Origin: Lysinibacillus pakistanensis
Lineage (GTDB): Bacteria > Bacillota > Bacilli > Bacillales_A > Planococcaceae
Assembly: GCF_030123245.1 (NCBI RefSeq)
Contig: NZ_CP126101.1
Span: 4,152,501-4,216,500, forward strand
Direction of reading: 5' to 3'
Length of the DNA: 64,000 nucleotides
This document shows positions 57,001 through 64,000 of this stretch, in pieces. Position 1 is the first letter of the stretch. Each line of letters opens with the position of its first letter. The notes under the pieces are model-generated. The model was not told the DNA's origin. It ran no database searches and was given only the letters and a program-made list of their open reading frames with translations. The position numbers and the translations under genes were made by a program.

Positions 57001-57529
57001 TTGTCAAAACCCCCTCTATATCAATATTCAGTTTTCTTTTCAACTCTTTTAAAGCTCTGTGATAATCAACTTTCACTTTAGCTTCACTACATTGTAAAAT
57101 ATCGGAGGTTTCTTTAATAGAGCATTCAGAAATGCCTCGAAGAATCATTACCGCTCTGTAATTGGGTTTTAATTTTGCAATGGCCTCATGTATACATCGC
57201 TTTAATTCCGTTACTTCAAATACCTCATCTGGCTTCTTTTCATTCGAGGACAATTGATTAAAAAAAACATCTTTAAATAAAGAGACAAACCGTTTTTTTC
57301 GATAATGATCAACTGCAACATGTTTTGCGATTGAAAAAATCCATGTTTTTAAATTATACCTGCCATTAAAATTTGTTAAGCTTTTTAACACCCGAATAAA
57401 TACTTCTTGCGTTAAATCCTCCGCATCATTTTGATTTCCCGAAAAACAAACAAGAAATCTGTACACGTCTAAATAATACAAGTTGTAAATTTCAACGATT
57501 CTTGATTCCAAGTTATTCGAATCAACCAA
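56990..57529 (-). CDS. ECF-type RNA polymerase sigma factor
   Basis: 179-residue sigma-70 family protein of ECF size. Region 2 reads YYLDVYRFLVCFSGNQNDAEDLTQEVFIRVLKSLTNFNGRYNLKTWIFSIAKHVAVDHYRKKR and region 4 includes LKPNYRAVMILRGISECSIKETSDILQCSEAKVKVDYHRALKELKRKL. No region 3. The start is a TTG with GAGGGG upstream. A candidate ECF promoter lies just upstream, suggesting autoregulation. Closest in layout to SigX/SigM/SigV-type wall-stress factors, but identity is not settled. Confidence 0.9.
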   Translation of the reverse strand: MVDSNNLESRIVEIYNLYYLDVYRFLVCFSGNQNDAEDLTQEVFIRVLKSLTNFNGRYNLKTWIFSIAKHVAVDHYRKKRFVSLFKDVFFNQLSSNEKKPDEVFEVTELKRCIHEAIAKLKPNYRAVMILRGISECSIKETSDILQCSEAKVKVDYHRALKELKRKLNIDIEGVLTNAK

Positions 57530-57557
57530 CCTTTCCCCTCCTTTACTTATTCATCTA

Positions 57558-57587
57558 TAATTCGTTTGAGATTCGTAAAAGGTTACA
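57558..57587 (-). promoter_or_regulatory. Candidate ECF promoter, autoregulatory
   Basis: On the minus strand TGTAACC (57587-57581) and CGAATTA (57564-57558) are separated by 16 bases, the spacing and -35 type of Bacillus ECF promoters. It lies about 30 bases before the sigma gene start. Confidence 0.5.
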
Positions 57588-57597
57588 AAAATTTTCA

Positions 57598-57630
57598 TTA
57601 AAAAAAGCAGAGCATAATTCTATACTCTGC
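57598..57630 (-). terminator. Terminator of the exonuclease gene
   Basis: GCAGAG / CTCTGC stem with a 12-base loop; on the minus strand seven T follow. Confidence 0.75.
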
Positions 57631-57651
57631 GTTTGATAATCATGTTGTTTT

Positions 57652-58539
57652 TTAAATTAGTGTATACAATGAACGTGCCTGCTTGGCTATTAATGTAAAA
57701 CCACGTTCCTCAATTTCTTTAAACAATTGCGGCTCATAGCTTGGTACTATGAGATGAGAGAATTCTGCATCAATTGCTATATTTGTTTGAATTGTTGCAA
57801 GCTCGTGTGATAGCTTTAGCATGTCGACATTTTCTTGAATTTTCGTCCGTTGACCTGGCTTTAATTCATCTAATGATGTCAGCACATTTTCAATGGAGCC
57901 ATATGTTTGAATAAGTGTAAGTGCCTGCTTTGGTCCAATGCCTTTAACGCCTGGGTACCCATCACTCGTATCCCCCATAAATGCCTTAACCTGTGCAAAT
58001 TGAATTGGTTCAATGCCATACTCCTCTTTAAAGCGTGCATCTGTATAAACGTCGTACTCTGTATAGCCTTTTTTCGTAAAAGCAATTTCTGTTGATGGTC
58101 TTAAAAGCTGCAGTAAATCCTTATCCCCACTAATTACGGTAATGTCAGCTTCATCCTGCCATTTCGTAATCATTGAGCCAATTAAATCGTCAGCCTCCAT
58201 CCCTTTAACGCCAAAATTTTTCCAGCCGATTTGTTGGGATAAATTTTTCGCCATATCGAATTGTGGTAGCATTTCGTCTGGTGGTGCTGGTCGATTTGCC
58301 TTATAGCCATCAAATAATTCATTGCGAAATGTATGTGCACCCATATCCCAACAAACAGCAAGATGCGTTGGTCGCATAATAGATTGTGCGGTTAGTACAT
58401 GACGCACAAATCCTTGCGCACCATTAGTCGGCGTACCATCTGCAAGACGAATATAATGCCCCATTGCAGCCGAGGCAAAGAATGAACGGAATAAAAGAGC
58501 CATGCCATCAACTATCAGTAATTTCGGTTTGGTTGTCAT
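57652..58539 (-). CDS. ypcP: 5'-3' exonuclease, YpcP/FEN-like
   Basis: 295-residue stand-alone 5'-3' exonuclease of the PolA N-terminal type. The N-terminal metal site LLIVDGMALLFRSFF, the arch region ADDLIG and the helix-hairpin-helix stretch GDTSDGYPGVKGIGPKQA are present. It trims flaps and RNA primers during replication and repair and can back up the PolA domain. ATG follows AGAGGACT. No neighbouring replication gene. Confidence 0.92.
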   Translation of the reverse strand: MTTKPKLLIVDGMALLFRSFFASAAMGHYIRLADGTPTNGAQGFVRHVLTAQSIMRPTHLAVCWDMGAHTFRNELFDGYKANRPAPPDEMLPQFDMAKNLSQQIGWKNFGVKGMEADDLIGSMITKWQDEADITVISGDKDLLQLLRPSTEIAFTKKGYTEYDVYTDARFKEEYGIEPIQFAQVKAFMGDTSDGYPGVKGIGPKQALTLIQTYGSIENVLTSLDELKPGQRTKIQENVDMLKLSHELATIQTNIAIDAEFSHLIVPSYEPQLFKEIEERGFTLIAKQARSLYTLI

Positions 58540-58628
58540 TATAAATAGTCCTCTCTATAACAATACAATGATTGTATTTATCCATCACTTAATTATTAAC
58601 ATTGTTCTATTATAGCAAACTATTATCA

Positions 58629-58695
58629 ATTATGCTCCAGCGTAATTATTGTGTCTGGATTAGCTCAATCAAATCTGTGACATCCTCTGAGAGAT
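58629..58695. repeat. Dispersed intergenic repeat, copy 2
   Basis: Aligns with 50832-50910 in the same orientation, ending AAATCTGTGACATCCTCTG, but lacks a 14-base middle piece. It lies downstream of hutG and upstream of ypcP. Confidence 0.5.
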
Positions 58696-58743
58696 TAATA
58701 CTAGGCTTGATTAAAATTTCATTGTAAATAATTCATCATATCA

Positions 58744-59733
58744 CTACCTAATCAAGGCTTTCGTTTTTGTTGTTAGACGATTACGATGATCCAATTTAAT
58801 ACCTGTTAGCCATTGTAGAAATGCGGTTACGCCCATCTTTACTGTTTCTGGACGTAGGTCACCTTCCTTTGGATCAGCGTAAACAAAGTCAATATGACGA
58901 ACACCTTCATTTTCACCAATGAGCTTTAAAATATCAAATAATTCATAGGCTGTTAATCCTCCTGGCGTTGCTGCTGGGACATCCGGTGCGAACGTAATAT
59001 CTAAGGCATCTAAATCTACGGATACATAAATGCGATCTACCTGATACATCAGCTGACGTAGCATTTCACGAATTGTTAGCTGAATGCCATCACGACGCAT
59101 TTGCTTTAACGTAATCATATGAATTCCTTGCTCTTTTGCATATTGAATCATTTCAGGTGAATTAAAAAAGCCATGTAATCCGACATTATAGATATGTCTC
59201 CCCTCTACAGTGCCTGCAGCTATCAGCTTCTGGATTGGGGAATCCATCGCTAAGCCAATTTCCTCTTGATTACGAGCATCCAAATGTGTATCAATTTGAA
59301 TAATACCAATTCGTTCCTGTGGGAATGCATTCTTAATTCCTCTGAGCGAGCAACCTGTAACAGTATGATCTCCACCTAGAAGACAGGTAAAGCTTTTTGG
59401 ATAGGCTGTACTTAAATTTTCTGCTGCTGCCTCGATAGCCGATTCAGAAAGCATTCTATCTGTTGGTTGAATGGCTACATCTCCGACATCTACGACTGCC
59501 AATGAACGTAAATCGATTTGCTCATCTAAATTATAGGATTGAAAGCTTGGCCATACCTTTCTAAATGCTGTTGGGTATTGGGCCTTTTTCGAGGAATCAC
59601 TTGCATACGATAATAAAGCTCCATATATGATAATATCTACGTCATTTGGATGCGGATTCTCCTTTTGCTTAATCCATTGATGCATAGCTGAACCTTTTTC
59701 CTGCTTCCATTGACATTCTGGTTGAATAAACAT
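58744..59733 (-). CDS. hutG: Formimidoylglutamase (arginase/agmatinase family)
   Basis: 329-residue ureohydrolase. Manganese-site motifs are LLGGDHTVT, IDTHLDAR and VSVDLDALD. Its place two bases before the hutI end in an operon identifies it as HutG, which converts N-formimidoyl-L-glutamate to glutamate and formamide, the last step of histidine breakdown. AAGGTGG precedes the ATG. Length is typical. Confidence 0.88.
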   Translation of the reverse strand: MFIQPECQWKQEKGSAMHQWIKQKENPHPNDVDIIIYGALLSYASDSSKKAQYPTAFRKVWPSFQSYNLDEQIDLRSLAVVDVGDVAIQPTDRMLSESAIEAAAENLSTAYPKSFTCLLGGDHTVTGCSLRGIKNAFPQERIGIIQIDTHLDARNQEEIGLAMDSPIQKLIAAGTVEGRHIYNVGLHGFFNSPEMIQYAKEQGIHMITLKQMRRDGIQLTIREMLRQLMYQVDRIYVSVDLDALDITFAPDVPAATPGGLTAYELFDILKLIGENEGVRHIDFVYADPKEGDLRPETVKMGVTAFLQWLTGIKLDHRNRLTTKTKALIR

Positions 59734-59734
59734 A

Positions 59735-61006
59735 TTAACCGACCACCTTTACACCTTTTTTCCAAACTTTTTTCACATGATTGACTCCAAAAATATAATG
59801 TAATTTTTGGTGATTATGTACATCCCATAGTACTAAATCTGCTTGTTTTCCCACTTCAATAGAACCTACTCTGTCTTCAATTTGAAGAGCACAAGCAGCA
59901 TTATATGTCGCAGCACACAGACTTTCCGCAGGTGTCATTTTCATCATAATGCATGCTAGGTTCATCACAAGCGGCATTGAAATAGTAGGAGATGACCCAG
60001 GATTGCAATCCGTAGAAATAGCTACAGGCACACCTGCGTCAATTAAATCTCTTGCACGGGCTGGCTTTTCGCCAAGATATAATGCTGTTGTTGGTAATAA
60101 ACATGCTATGACACCTGAATTCGCAAGCGCTTGAATCCCCTCATCCGATACTTTCAATAAATGATCAGCTGAGATTGCTCCTACCTTTGCCGCTACAAAT
60201 GCCCCCTGGTTTTCTGCAATTTCATCAGCATGGATTTTCGGAATAAGTCCCTTGTTCTTACCTGCCACTAAAATACGCTCTGATTGCTCAGGGGTAAACA
60301 CATCAACCTCACAAAAGACATCGATAAATTTAGCTAAATCTTCCTCCACAACTGCAGGAATCATCTCCTCTATGACAAGTTTGATATAGTGCTCTGGATT
60401 ACCCCGGTACTCCTCTGGCACAGCGTGAGCACCCAAAAAGGTTGGCACAATATCTATTGGATGTTTTTCATGCAACTTTCGCATCACGCGTAATTGCTTT
60501 AACTCATTGTCCAAATCCAGTCCATAGCCACTTTTACTTTCAAGCGTCGTCACACCATGCTGTAAAAATAAATCTAATCGTCTCGATGTTTGATTGAAAA
60601 TATGCTCTTCGGACAGTGCTCGTATTTTTCTAGTTGTCGCATGTATTCCGCCACCAGCATTCATAATGTCCATATAACTGGCACCTTCTAAACGCATTTC
60701 AAATTCATGCTCTCGACTGCCACCAAAAACAACATGCGTATGTGGATCAATCAAACCAGGCGTTACTATTTTTCCTGTAGCATCTACAATGTCCGCTTCC
60801 TCTGCTCGTGATAAATACTTCAAAATCATTTCACATGTTGTCCCTATATCATGAATAACGCCATCTTCAATCCAGACACTTCCTCCTTCAATAATACCTA
60901 ACTCTTTCATTTCCTCACGTATACGCGGACCTTTTTTTTCACTAGCAAGTGTCACTAATTGCGAAATATTTTGAATCCAAATTGGCCTTTGCTGTCTTTC
61001 CGTCAT
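59735..61006 (-). CDS. hutI: Imidazolonepropionase
   Basis: 423-residue amidohydrolase that opens imidazolone-propionate to formimidoylglutamate in histidine degradation. Metal-site motifs in order: PGLIDPHTHVVFGGSRE, TLESKSGYGLD, GAHAVPEEY, KIHADEIAEN and ISTDCNPGSSP. ATG follows GGGGGATAAAAGA. hutH and hutU are not in the window, so the pathway genes are split here, unlike the single hut operon of Bacillus subtilis. Confidence 0.94.
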   Translation of the reverse strand: MTERQQRPIWIQNISQLVTLASEKKGPRIREEMKELGIIEGGSVWIEDGVIHDIGTTCEMILKYLSRAEEADIVDATGKIVTPGLIDPHTHVVFGGSREHEFEMRLEGASYMDIMNAGGGIHATTRKIRALSEEHIFNQTSRRLDLFLQHGVTTLESKSGYGLDLDNELKQLRVMRKLHEKHPIDIVPTFLGAHAVPEEYRGNPEHYIKLVIEEMIPAVVEEDLAKFIDVFCEVDVFTPEQSERILVAGKNKGLIPKIHADEIAENQGAFVAAKVGAISADHLLKVSDEGIQALANSGVIACLLPTTALYLGEKPARARDLIDAGVPVAISTDCNPGSSPTISMPLVMNLACIMMKMTPAESLCAATYNAACALQIEDRVGSIEVGKQADLVLWDVHNHQKLHYIFGVNHVKKVWKKGVKVVG

Positions 61007-61149
61007 TCTTTTATCCCCCTATTAATACTTCGAGCTTTTTCAATATGTTTTAGTATCATAAGTAATTACATTTTCGGCATACTCCTGTATTTTCCCTTTA
61101 TTTTTTAAAAATTGTCACTCCACGGCTAGAACTTCTATTAATAAAACAA

Positions 61150-61187
61150 AAAAACGCAAACTAGAGCATTTTCTAGTTTGCTATTTT
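61150..61187 (-). terminator. Terminator of the right-edge gene set
   Basis: GCAAACTAGA / TCTAGTTTGC (61156-61165, 61172-61181) with T7 after it on the minus strand; it touches the stop of the gene at 61181. Confidence 0.85.
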
Positions 61188-62185
61188 TTCTGTTTAGATA
61201 AATGATGACAAAGCTCTGCCACCTCATACATAGCATAACTTTGAAAATTATATTTTTGAGATAGCTCTTGATAATACTGTAGGATCTCTTCAAGTATGGC
61301 TAAGTTTTTCCCTAATTTCTTGCTAAAATTATGCGGATGCCACCATAAGTGATAAAATGTCTTTGTTGTCGCAGCTTCATGCATAGCCTCTTTAATACGT
61401 TTCATTTTTAAGCCCTCTAAAAAACGTAAAGGGCCACAATATGGTCTTAAAAATGCACTTGAGTGAACATTAATTAATGTATGCTTTTGCATTTCCTCCA
61501 TTGTTACCAAATGATTTCCTGTTATATTCATATAACTATCCAACCATTTTTTGCCCCTTATTGTGTAACCTGCATTCTGAGTGCTATATAATGGATGATT
61601 TTCATTCCCACGATAGCATATCAACCCCACTTCACGACATGCTGCAAAATAGGCTTTATTTATCTGATTCCGTGGAAAGACAATCGACTTCATAGGTCCA
61701 GTCAACTCCTCACAAATCATTGCAGTAGCATGTAAATCGGAACGAAAATCGGCTTCTGTTTGACCCTTTTCTAAACAATAAAAATGAGAAAAGGTATGGC
61801 TTCCAATCTCCTGATAAGGTGTACTTTTAATTCTCTCGATTAAGGATTTACCAAAATGTAAAAGATCCTGGTCTTCATTTTCTCCAACCTTGGCAAGCTG
61901 CATATGAGCCGCATAGCGCATATTGTCATATTTTACAGGGATCCCTCTTAAATAATGAGCCATTTCCTCTTTTGACTCTGCAAATAATAACCCAACAGTT
62001 GCCCAAGTTGCATGAATGCCATATTGTTCAAATAACGCTAAAATTTTAGGTAATGCCTGACGTACGCCATTCATATTTTTGCTGTAGCGCCCATATCTAA
62101 ATGTATCATGGACATTCCAATTTAACTTCAAATCCAATGATATCACGAGACCCCCGTGATTTAGTTCGTTTGCTACTTCCTCCAT
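61181..62185 (-). CDS. Polysaccharide deacetylase family protein
   Basis: 334-residue protein without signal peptide. It opens with LVISLDLKLNWNVHD, the version of the first metal motif found in capsule and exopolysaccharide cluster deacetylases (SLDxELxW type), and has EIGSHTFSHFYC (HxxxH, about 147-158) and FYHLWWHPHNF near the C-terminus. It probably acts on a cytoplasmic or lipid-linked sugar intermediate. The ATG at 62185 has a weak ribosome binding site and overlaps the previous gene by 13 bases, suggesting coupling. Confidence 0.8.
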   Translation of the reverse strand: MEEVANELNHGGLVISLDLKLNWNVHDTFRYGRYSKNMNGVRQALPKILALFEQYGIHATWATVGLLFAESKEEMAHYLRGIPVKYDNMRYAAHMQLAKVGENEDQDLLHFGKSLIERIKSTPYQEIGSHTFSHFYCLEKGQTEADFRSDLHATAMICEELTGPMKSIVFPRNQINKAYFAACREVGLICYRGNENHPLYSTQNAGYTIRGKKWLDSYMNITGNHLVTMEEMQKHTLINVHSSAFLRPYCGPLRFLEGLKMKRIKEAMHEAATTKTFYHLWWHPHNFSKKLGKNLAILEEILQYYQELSQKYNFQSYAMYEVAELCHHLSKQKK

Positions 62186-62919
62186 TTTTGCACGCCCAGT
62201 AAAAGTGCACTAATTTTAGAATGAGCAATGTAGCCCGAATAAACATTGACTACTTGTCCACCAAAGCTTAACTTAAATTCACGAATATTTTGATCATCCA
62301 TGAGTCTCCCCATATCGTATAAAACAAATCCTTGCTCCTTTAAATGCAATAAGTTATGCCATAGTAGAAAGTGATTAGCATAACGGATAGGTCTTTTTAA
62401 ATAATCAAGTGTTGTTTGCGAATGACAAGTGGCAACATAATAGGACATTGCTTTTTTAGCATGTACAATATCAAGCCTATAGCATAGAGTTTGTCCACAA
62501 ATGCTTCGAATCTCAGACAACCATAAAGCTCCCTGATTATTTAACAGCATAATAGCTTCCATTTGAGATTTACTAATGGATTCAAGTTTTTTTCTTTTGG
62601 CAAAATTATTATAAAACTGCTGAAAGGCTCGTAAATTTTCTTCAGATGGCTCCTTATAAATAAAAACTTGATAGGCTTCTTTTTGAGCACGACGAAGTAT
62701 TTTGCGGTTACTTTCTGATAATGCAAGATACAATGACAGCGCACTTTCTGTAAGATGGATATGAACTGTCTCACTTTTCACAAGCTTTCGACTCGGAACA
62801 AGTGAATGTGTATAGCCAATTACCTTCATTGATTTTCGAACATTCGCTGGCTTTTCTACAAAGTAAAAATGCTGCATTGCGATATTCCATCGCTTACTTT
62901 TAATGGACAGAATGAACAT
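62173..62919 (-). CDS. GNAT/BioF2-like acyltransferase, small form
   Basis: 248-residue protein of the BioF2/GNAT_6 type: the C-terminal half reads KAMSYYVATCHSQTTLDYLKRPIRYANHFLLWHNLLHLKEQGFVLYDMGRLMDDQNIREFKLSFGG, with the Y/FD-G and F-K-x-x-F-G pattern of that family. Members transfer acyl or aminoacyl groups in cell-surface polymer synthesis. The ATG at 62919 lies 20 bases inside the preceding gene. It overlaps the deacetylase gene as well. Confidence 0.65.
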   Translation of the reverse strand: MFILSIKSKRWNIAMQHFYFVEKPANVRKSMKVIGYTHSLVPSRKLVKSETVHIHLTESALSLYLALSESNRKILRRAQKEAYQVFIYKEPSEENLRAFQQFYNNFAKRKKLESISKSQMEAIMLLNNQGALWLSEIRSICGQTLCYRLDIVHAKKAMSYYVATCHSQTTLDYLKRPIRYANHFLLWHNLLHLKEQGFVLYDMGRLMDDQNIREFKLSFGGQVVNVYSGYIAHSKISALLLGVQKWRK

Positions 62920-64000
62920 CGCCCCCACTCTCTGTGTTTTTTTCTACATGCGTTCGTTGAAAACGAGCACATTTGAAATGTTTCATTCGAGAAATAGGTT
63001 TATAGCCTAGCTTCATCAAGCGTTTCCGCTTACGCCATTGCCAAAAGTTTGCTGTTACCCAGAGTGTTTGTGTAGGTTTTATTTTTTGAAAAAAAGCTGT
63101 AATTATATCGATATTTTTATAAACATCATAGCTTAAAAAATAGGTCTGCTCTGGCAAAGTCTCAATTATTTGCAATGTATCTACATACAACTTGGACGTA
63201 TGTAAGGCAAACGCAGGCTGAATCGTTTTTGCAAAGGAATCTTTATATACGGTATATCCCTTATAAAGTAGAGTAATGATTTCCTCCTGATTAAGCTGCA
63301 TCGCCTCTTGTGTGGACATTTTCTCAAACAAATTTCCTACAGGTCGTTGTGGCGGTACACTTTCTGATGGGGATAATTCATATATATTCACTTGCTTAAA
63401 ACGTATAAACTTTTCTACGAATAGTTGTCCATATTCTAGCCAATCTTTGACTTTTCCATACTTTACTAAGTATCGTAATTGCTCTAACGTATCACGGCTA
63501 CATTTAACAAAGCGCTGATTCTTTGTTACATATTCCTTTAGTTGTGCTTTCAATGTATACATAAATGCCAAAATCTTTGCCAGCCTCGTCCCACTGCTGA
63601 CAAGCATTTGTCTTGTAAAGTCAATGTTAGAACGCCAGTCAAGTTTATATCGTTCATAGCCTGTACCCATGTCAAACAAGTGGTAATTTTCAGAGAAGGC
63701 TCGTTTAATATTCTCCTGATTCACTAGTCGACTGGCTCCAAATATTTGAAACATTGGCTCATAGGCAAGGGCATACGTCACATATCGCCCTCGACAGCAA
63801 ACTCCATAGGTAAAGGCAATCCATTGATTTTCAAAGACTAATGCATCTACCTTTACTTGCAGCGATTCACCTTTAAGAAGCATTAGACGTTCTAGAAAAT
63901 CTCGCTTTTTTCCTTTTCGATAAGCACTCGTATCTAACCGTTTAGTCCATCGTCTATCCAATATTTTAAACATTTCCGAAAGCTCGTCCTGAGAGGGGGT
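62900..64000 (-). CDS. GNAT-like acyltransferase fusion, 5' end beyond the window
   Basis: Partial gene; the frame is open through the window edge. An ATG at 63973 exists, but the codons before it (encoding PSQDELSE) look like protein and no ribosome binding site is seen, so the start is probably outside. The first part (about 1-140 of what is seen) resembles a BioF2-like acyltransferase domain with LFDMGTGYERYKLDWRS; the second part (about 190-340) looks like another GNAT-type fold. The predicted role is surface polymer modification together with the two downstream genes that it overlaps. Confidence 0.6.
   Translation of the reverse strand, partial: TPSQDELSEMFKILDRRWTKRLDTSAYRKGKKRDFLERLMLLKGESLQVKVDALVFENQWIAFTYGVCCRGRYVTYALAYEPMFQIFGASRLVNQENIKRAFSENYHLFDMGTGYERYKLDWRSNIDFTRQMLVSSGTRLAKILAFMYTLKAQLKEYVTKNQRFVKCSRDTLEQLRYLVKYGKVKDWLEYGQLFVEKFIRFKQVNIYELSPSESVPPQRPVGNLFEKMSTQEAMQLNQEEIITLLYKGYTVYKDSFAKTIQPAFALHTSKLYVDTLQIIETLPEQTYFLSYDVYKNIDIITAFFQKIKPTQTLWVTANFWQWRKRKRLMKLGYKPISRMKHFKCARFQRTHVEKNTESGGDVHSVH

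Overview
The window reads as chromosome of a low-GC Gram-positive spore-former of the Bacillaceae/Planococcaceae type, most like Lysinibacillus. This rests on gene content and order (yuzD-yutJ-yuzB, yutF-yutE, yutD, lipA, yunB, yunD-yunE-yunF, sufCDSUB, metNPQ, yusE-yusF, gcvH, yusI, fadNAE), strong GGAGG-type ribosome binding sites, frequent TTG/GTG starts, and AT-rich intergenic DNA full of simple hairpin terminators. I see no rRNA, tRNA, CRISPR array or intact insertion sequence.

Layout. 1-12 kb: a conserved backbone segment with a Rex-type operator pair between yutJ and yuzB, a gene-poor stretch at 4.7-5.5 kb carrying two inverted copies of a palindromic element and a duplicated terminator, then lipA, yunB, an HD-GYP protein, yunD, yunE and yunF. 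12-19 kb: a mixed accessory segment with an orphan iron-siderophore lipoprotein under a consensus Fur box, a cold-shock gene, a GNAT enzyme, a MerR regulator with a membrane methyltransferase-like partner, and a decayed scar (SHOCT fragment, headless membrane protein of the serine-hydrolase type, broken tyrosine integrase). 19-24.4 kb: the SUF iron-sulfur operon sufC-sufD-sufS-sufU-sufB.

25-44 kb: a LysR gene followed by about 18 kb devoted to extracellular polysaccharide, placed between sufC and metQ, which I recall as neighbours in Bacillus subtilis. Two transcription units are present. Unit 1 (33.5 to 26.0 kb, reading leftward) has a nucleotide-sugar dehydrogenase, a lipoprotein with two NodB domains, a glycosyltransferase with an N-terminal PilZ-like domain, a degenerate deacetylase-like membrane protein and a GH18-like lipoprotein. 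Unit 2 (42.4 to 34.7 kb) has a GGDEF-like/pseudo-receiver regulator, a HEAT-repeat membrane protein, an IcaA-like glycosyltransferase, a 1064-residue membrane-anchored glycosidase-like protein and a secreted deacetylase. A lone secreted TIM-barrel protein lies upstream. This is the best candidate for an undescribed system: two synthase-type exopolysaccharide machines with cyclic-nucleotide-like regulatory domains and paired active and inactive deacetylase domains.

44-55 kb: metN-metP-metQ under a SAM riboswitch, yusE-yusF, gcvH, yusI, and the beta-oxidation operon fadN-fadA-fadE with a FadR operator at its head. 55-64 kb: a thioredoxin with a duplicated tail, a C39-like peptidase, an ECF sigma factor overlapping a membrane protein whose ectodomain is SpoIIP-like, a 5'-3' exonuclease, hutI-hutG, and at the right edge three overlapping genes (two GNAT/BioF2-type acyltransferases and a polysaccharide deacetylase) that look like a further surface-modification set cut by the window end.

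All calls come from reading the sequence and recalling families; no database search was run.
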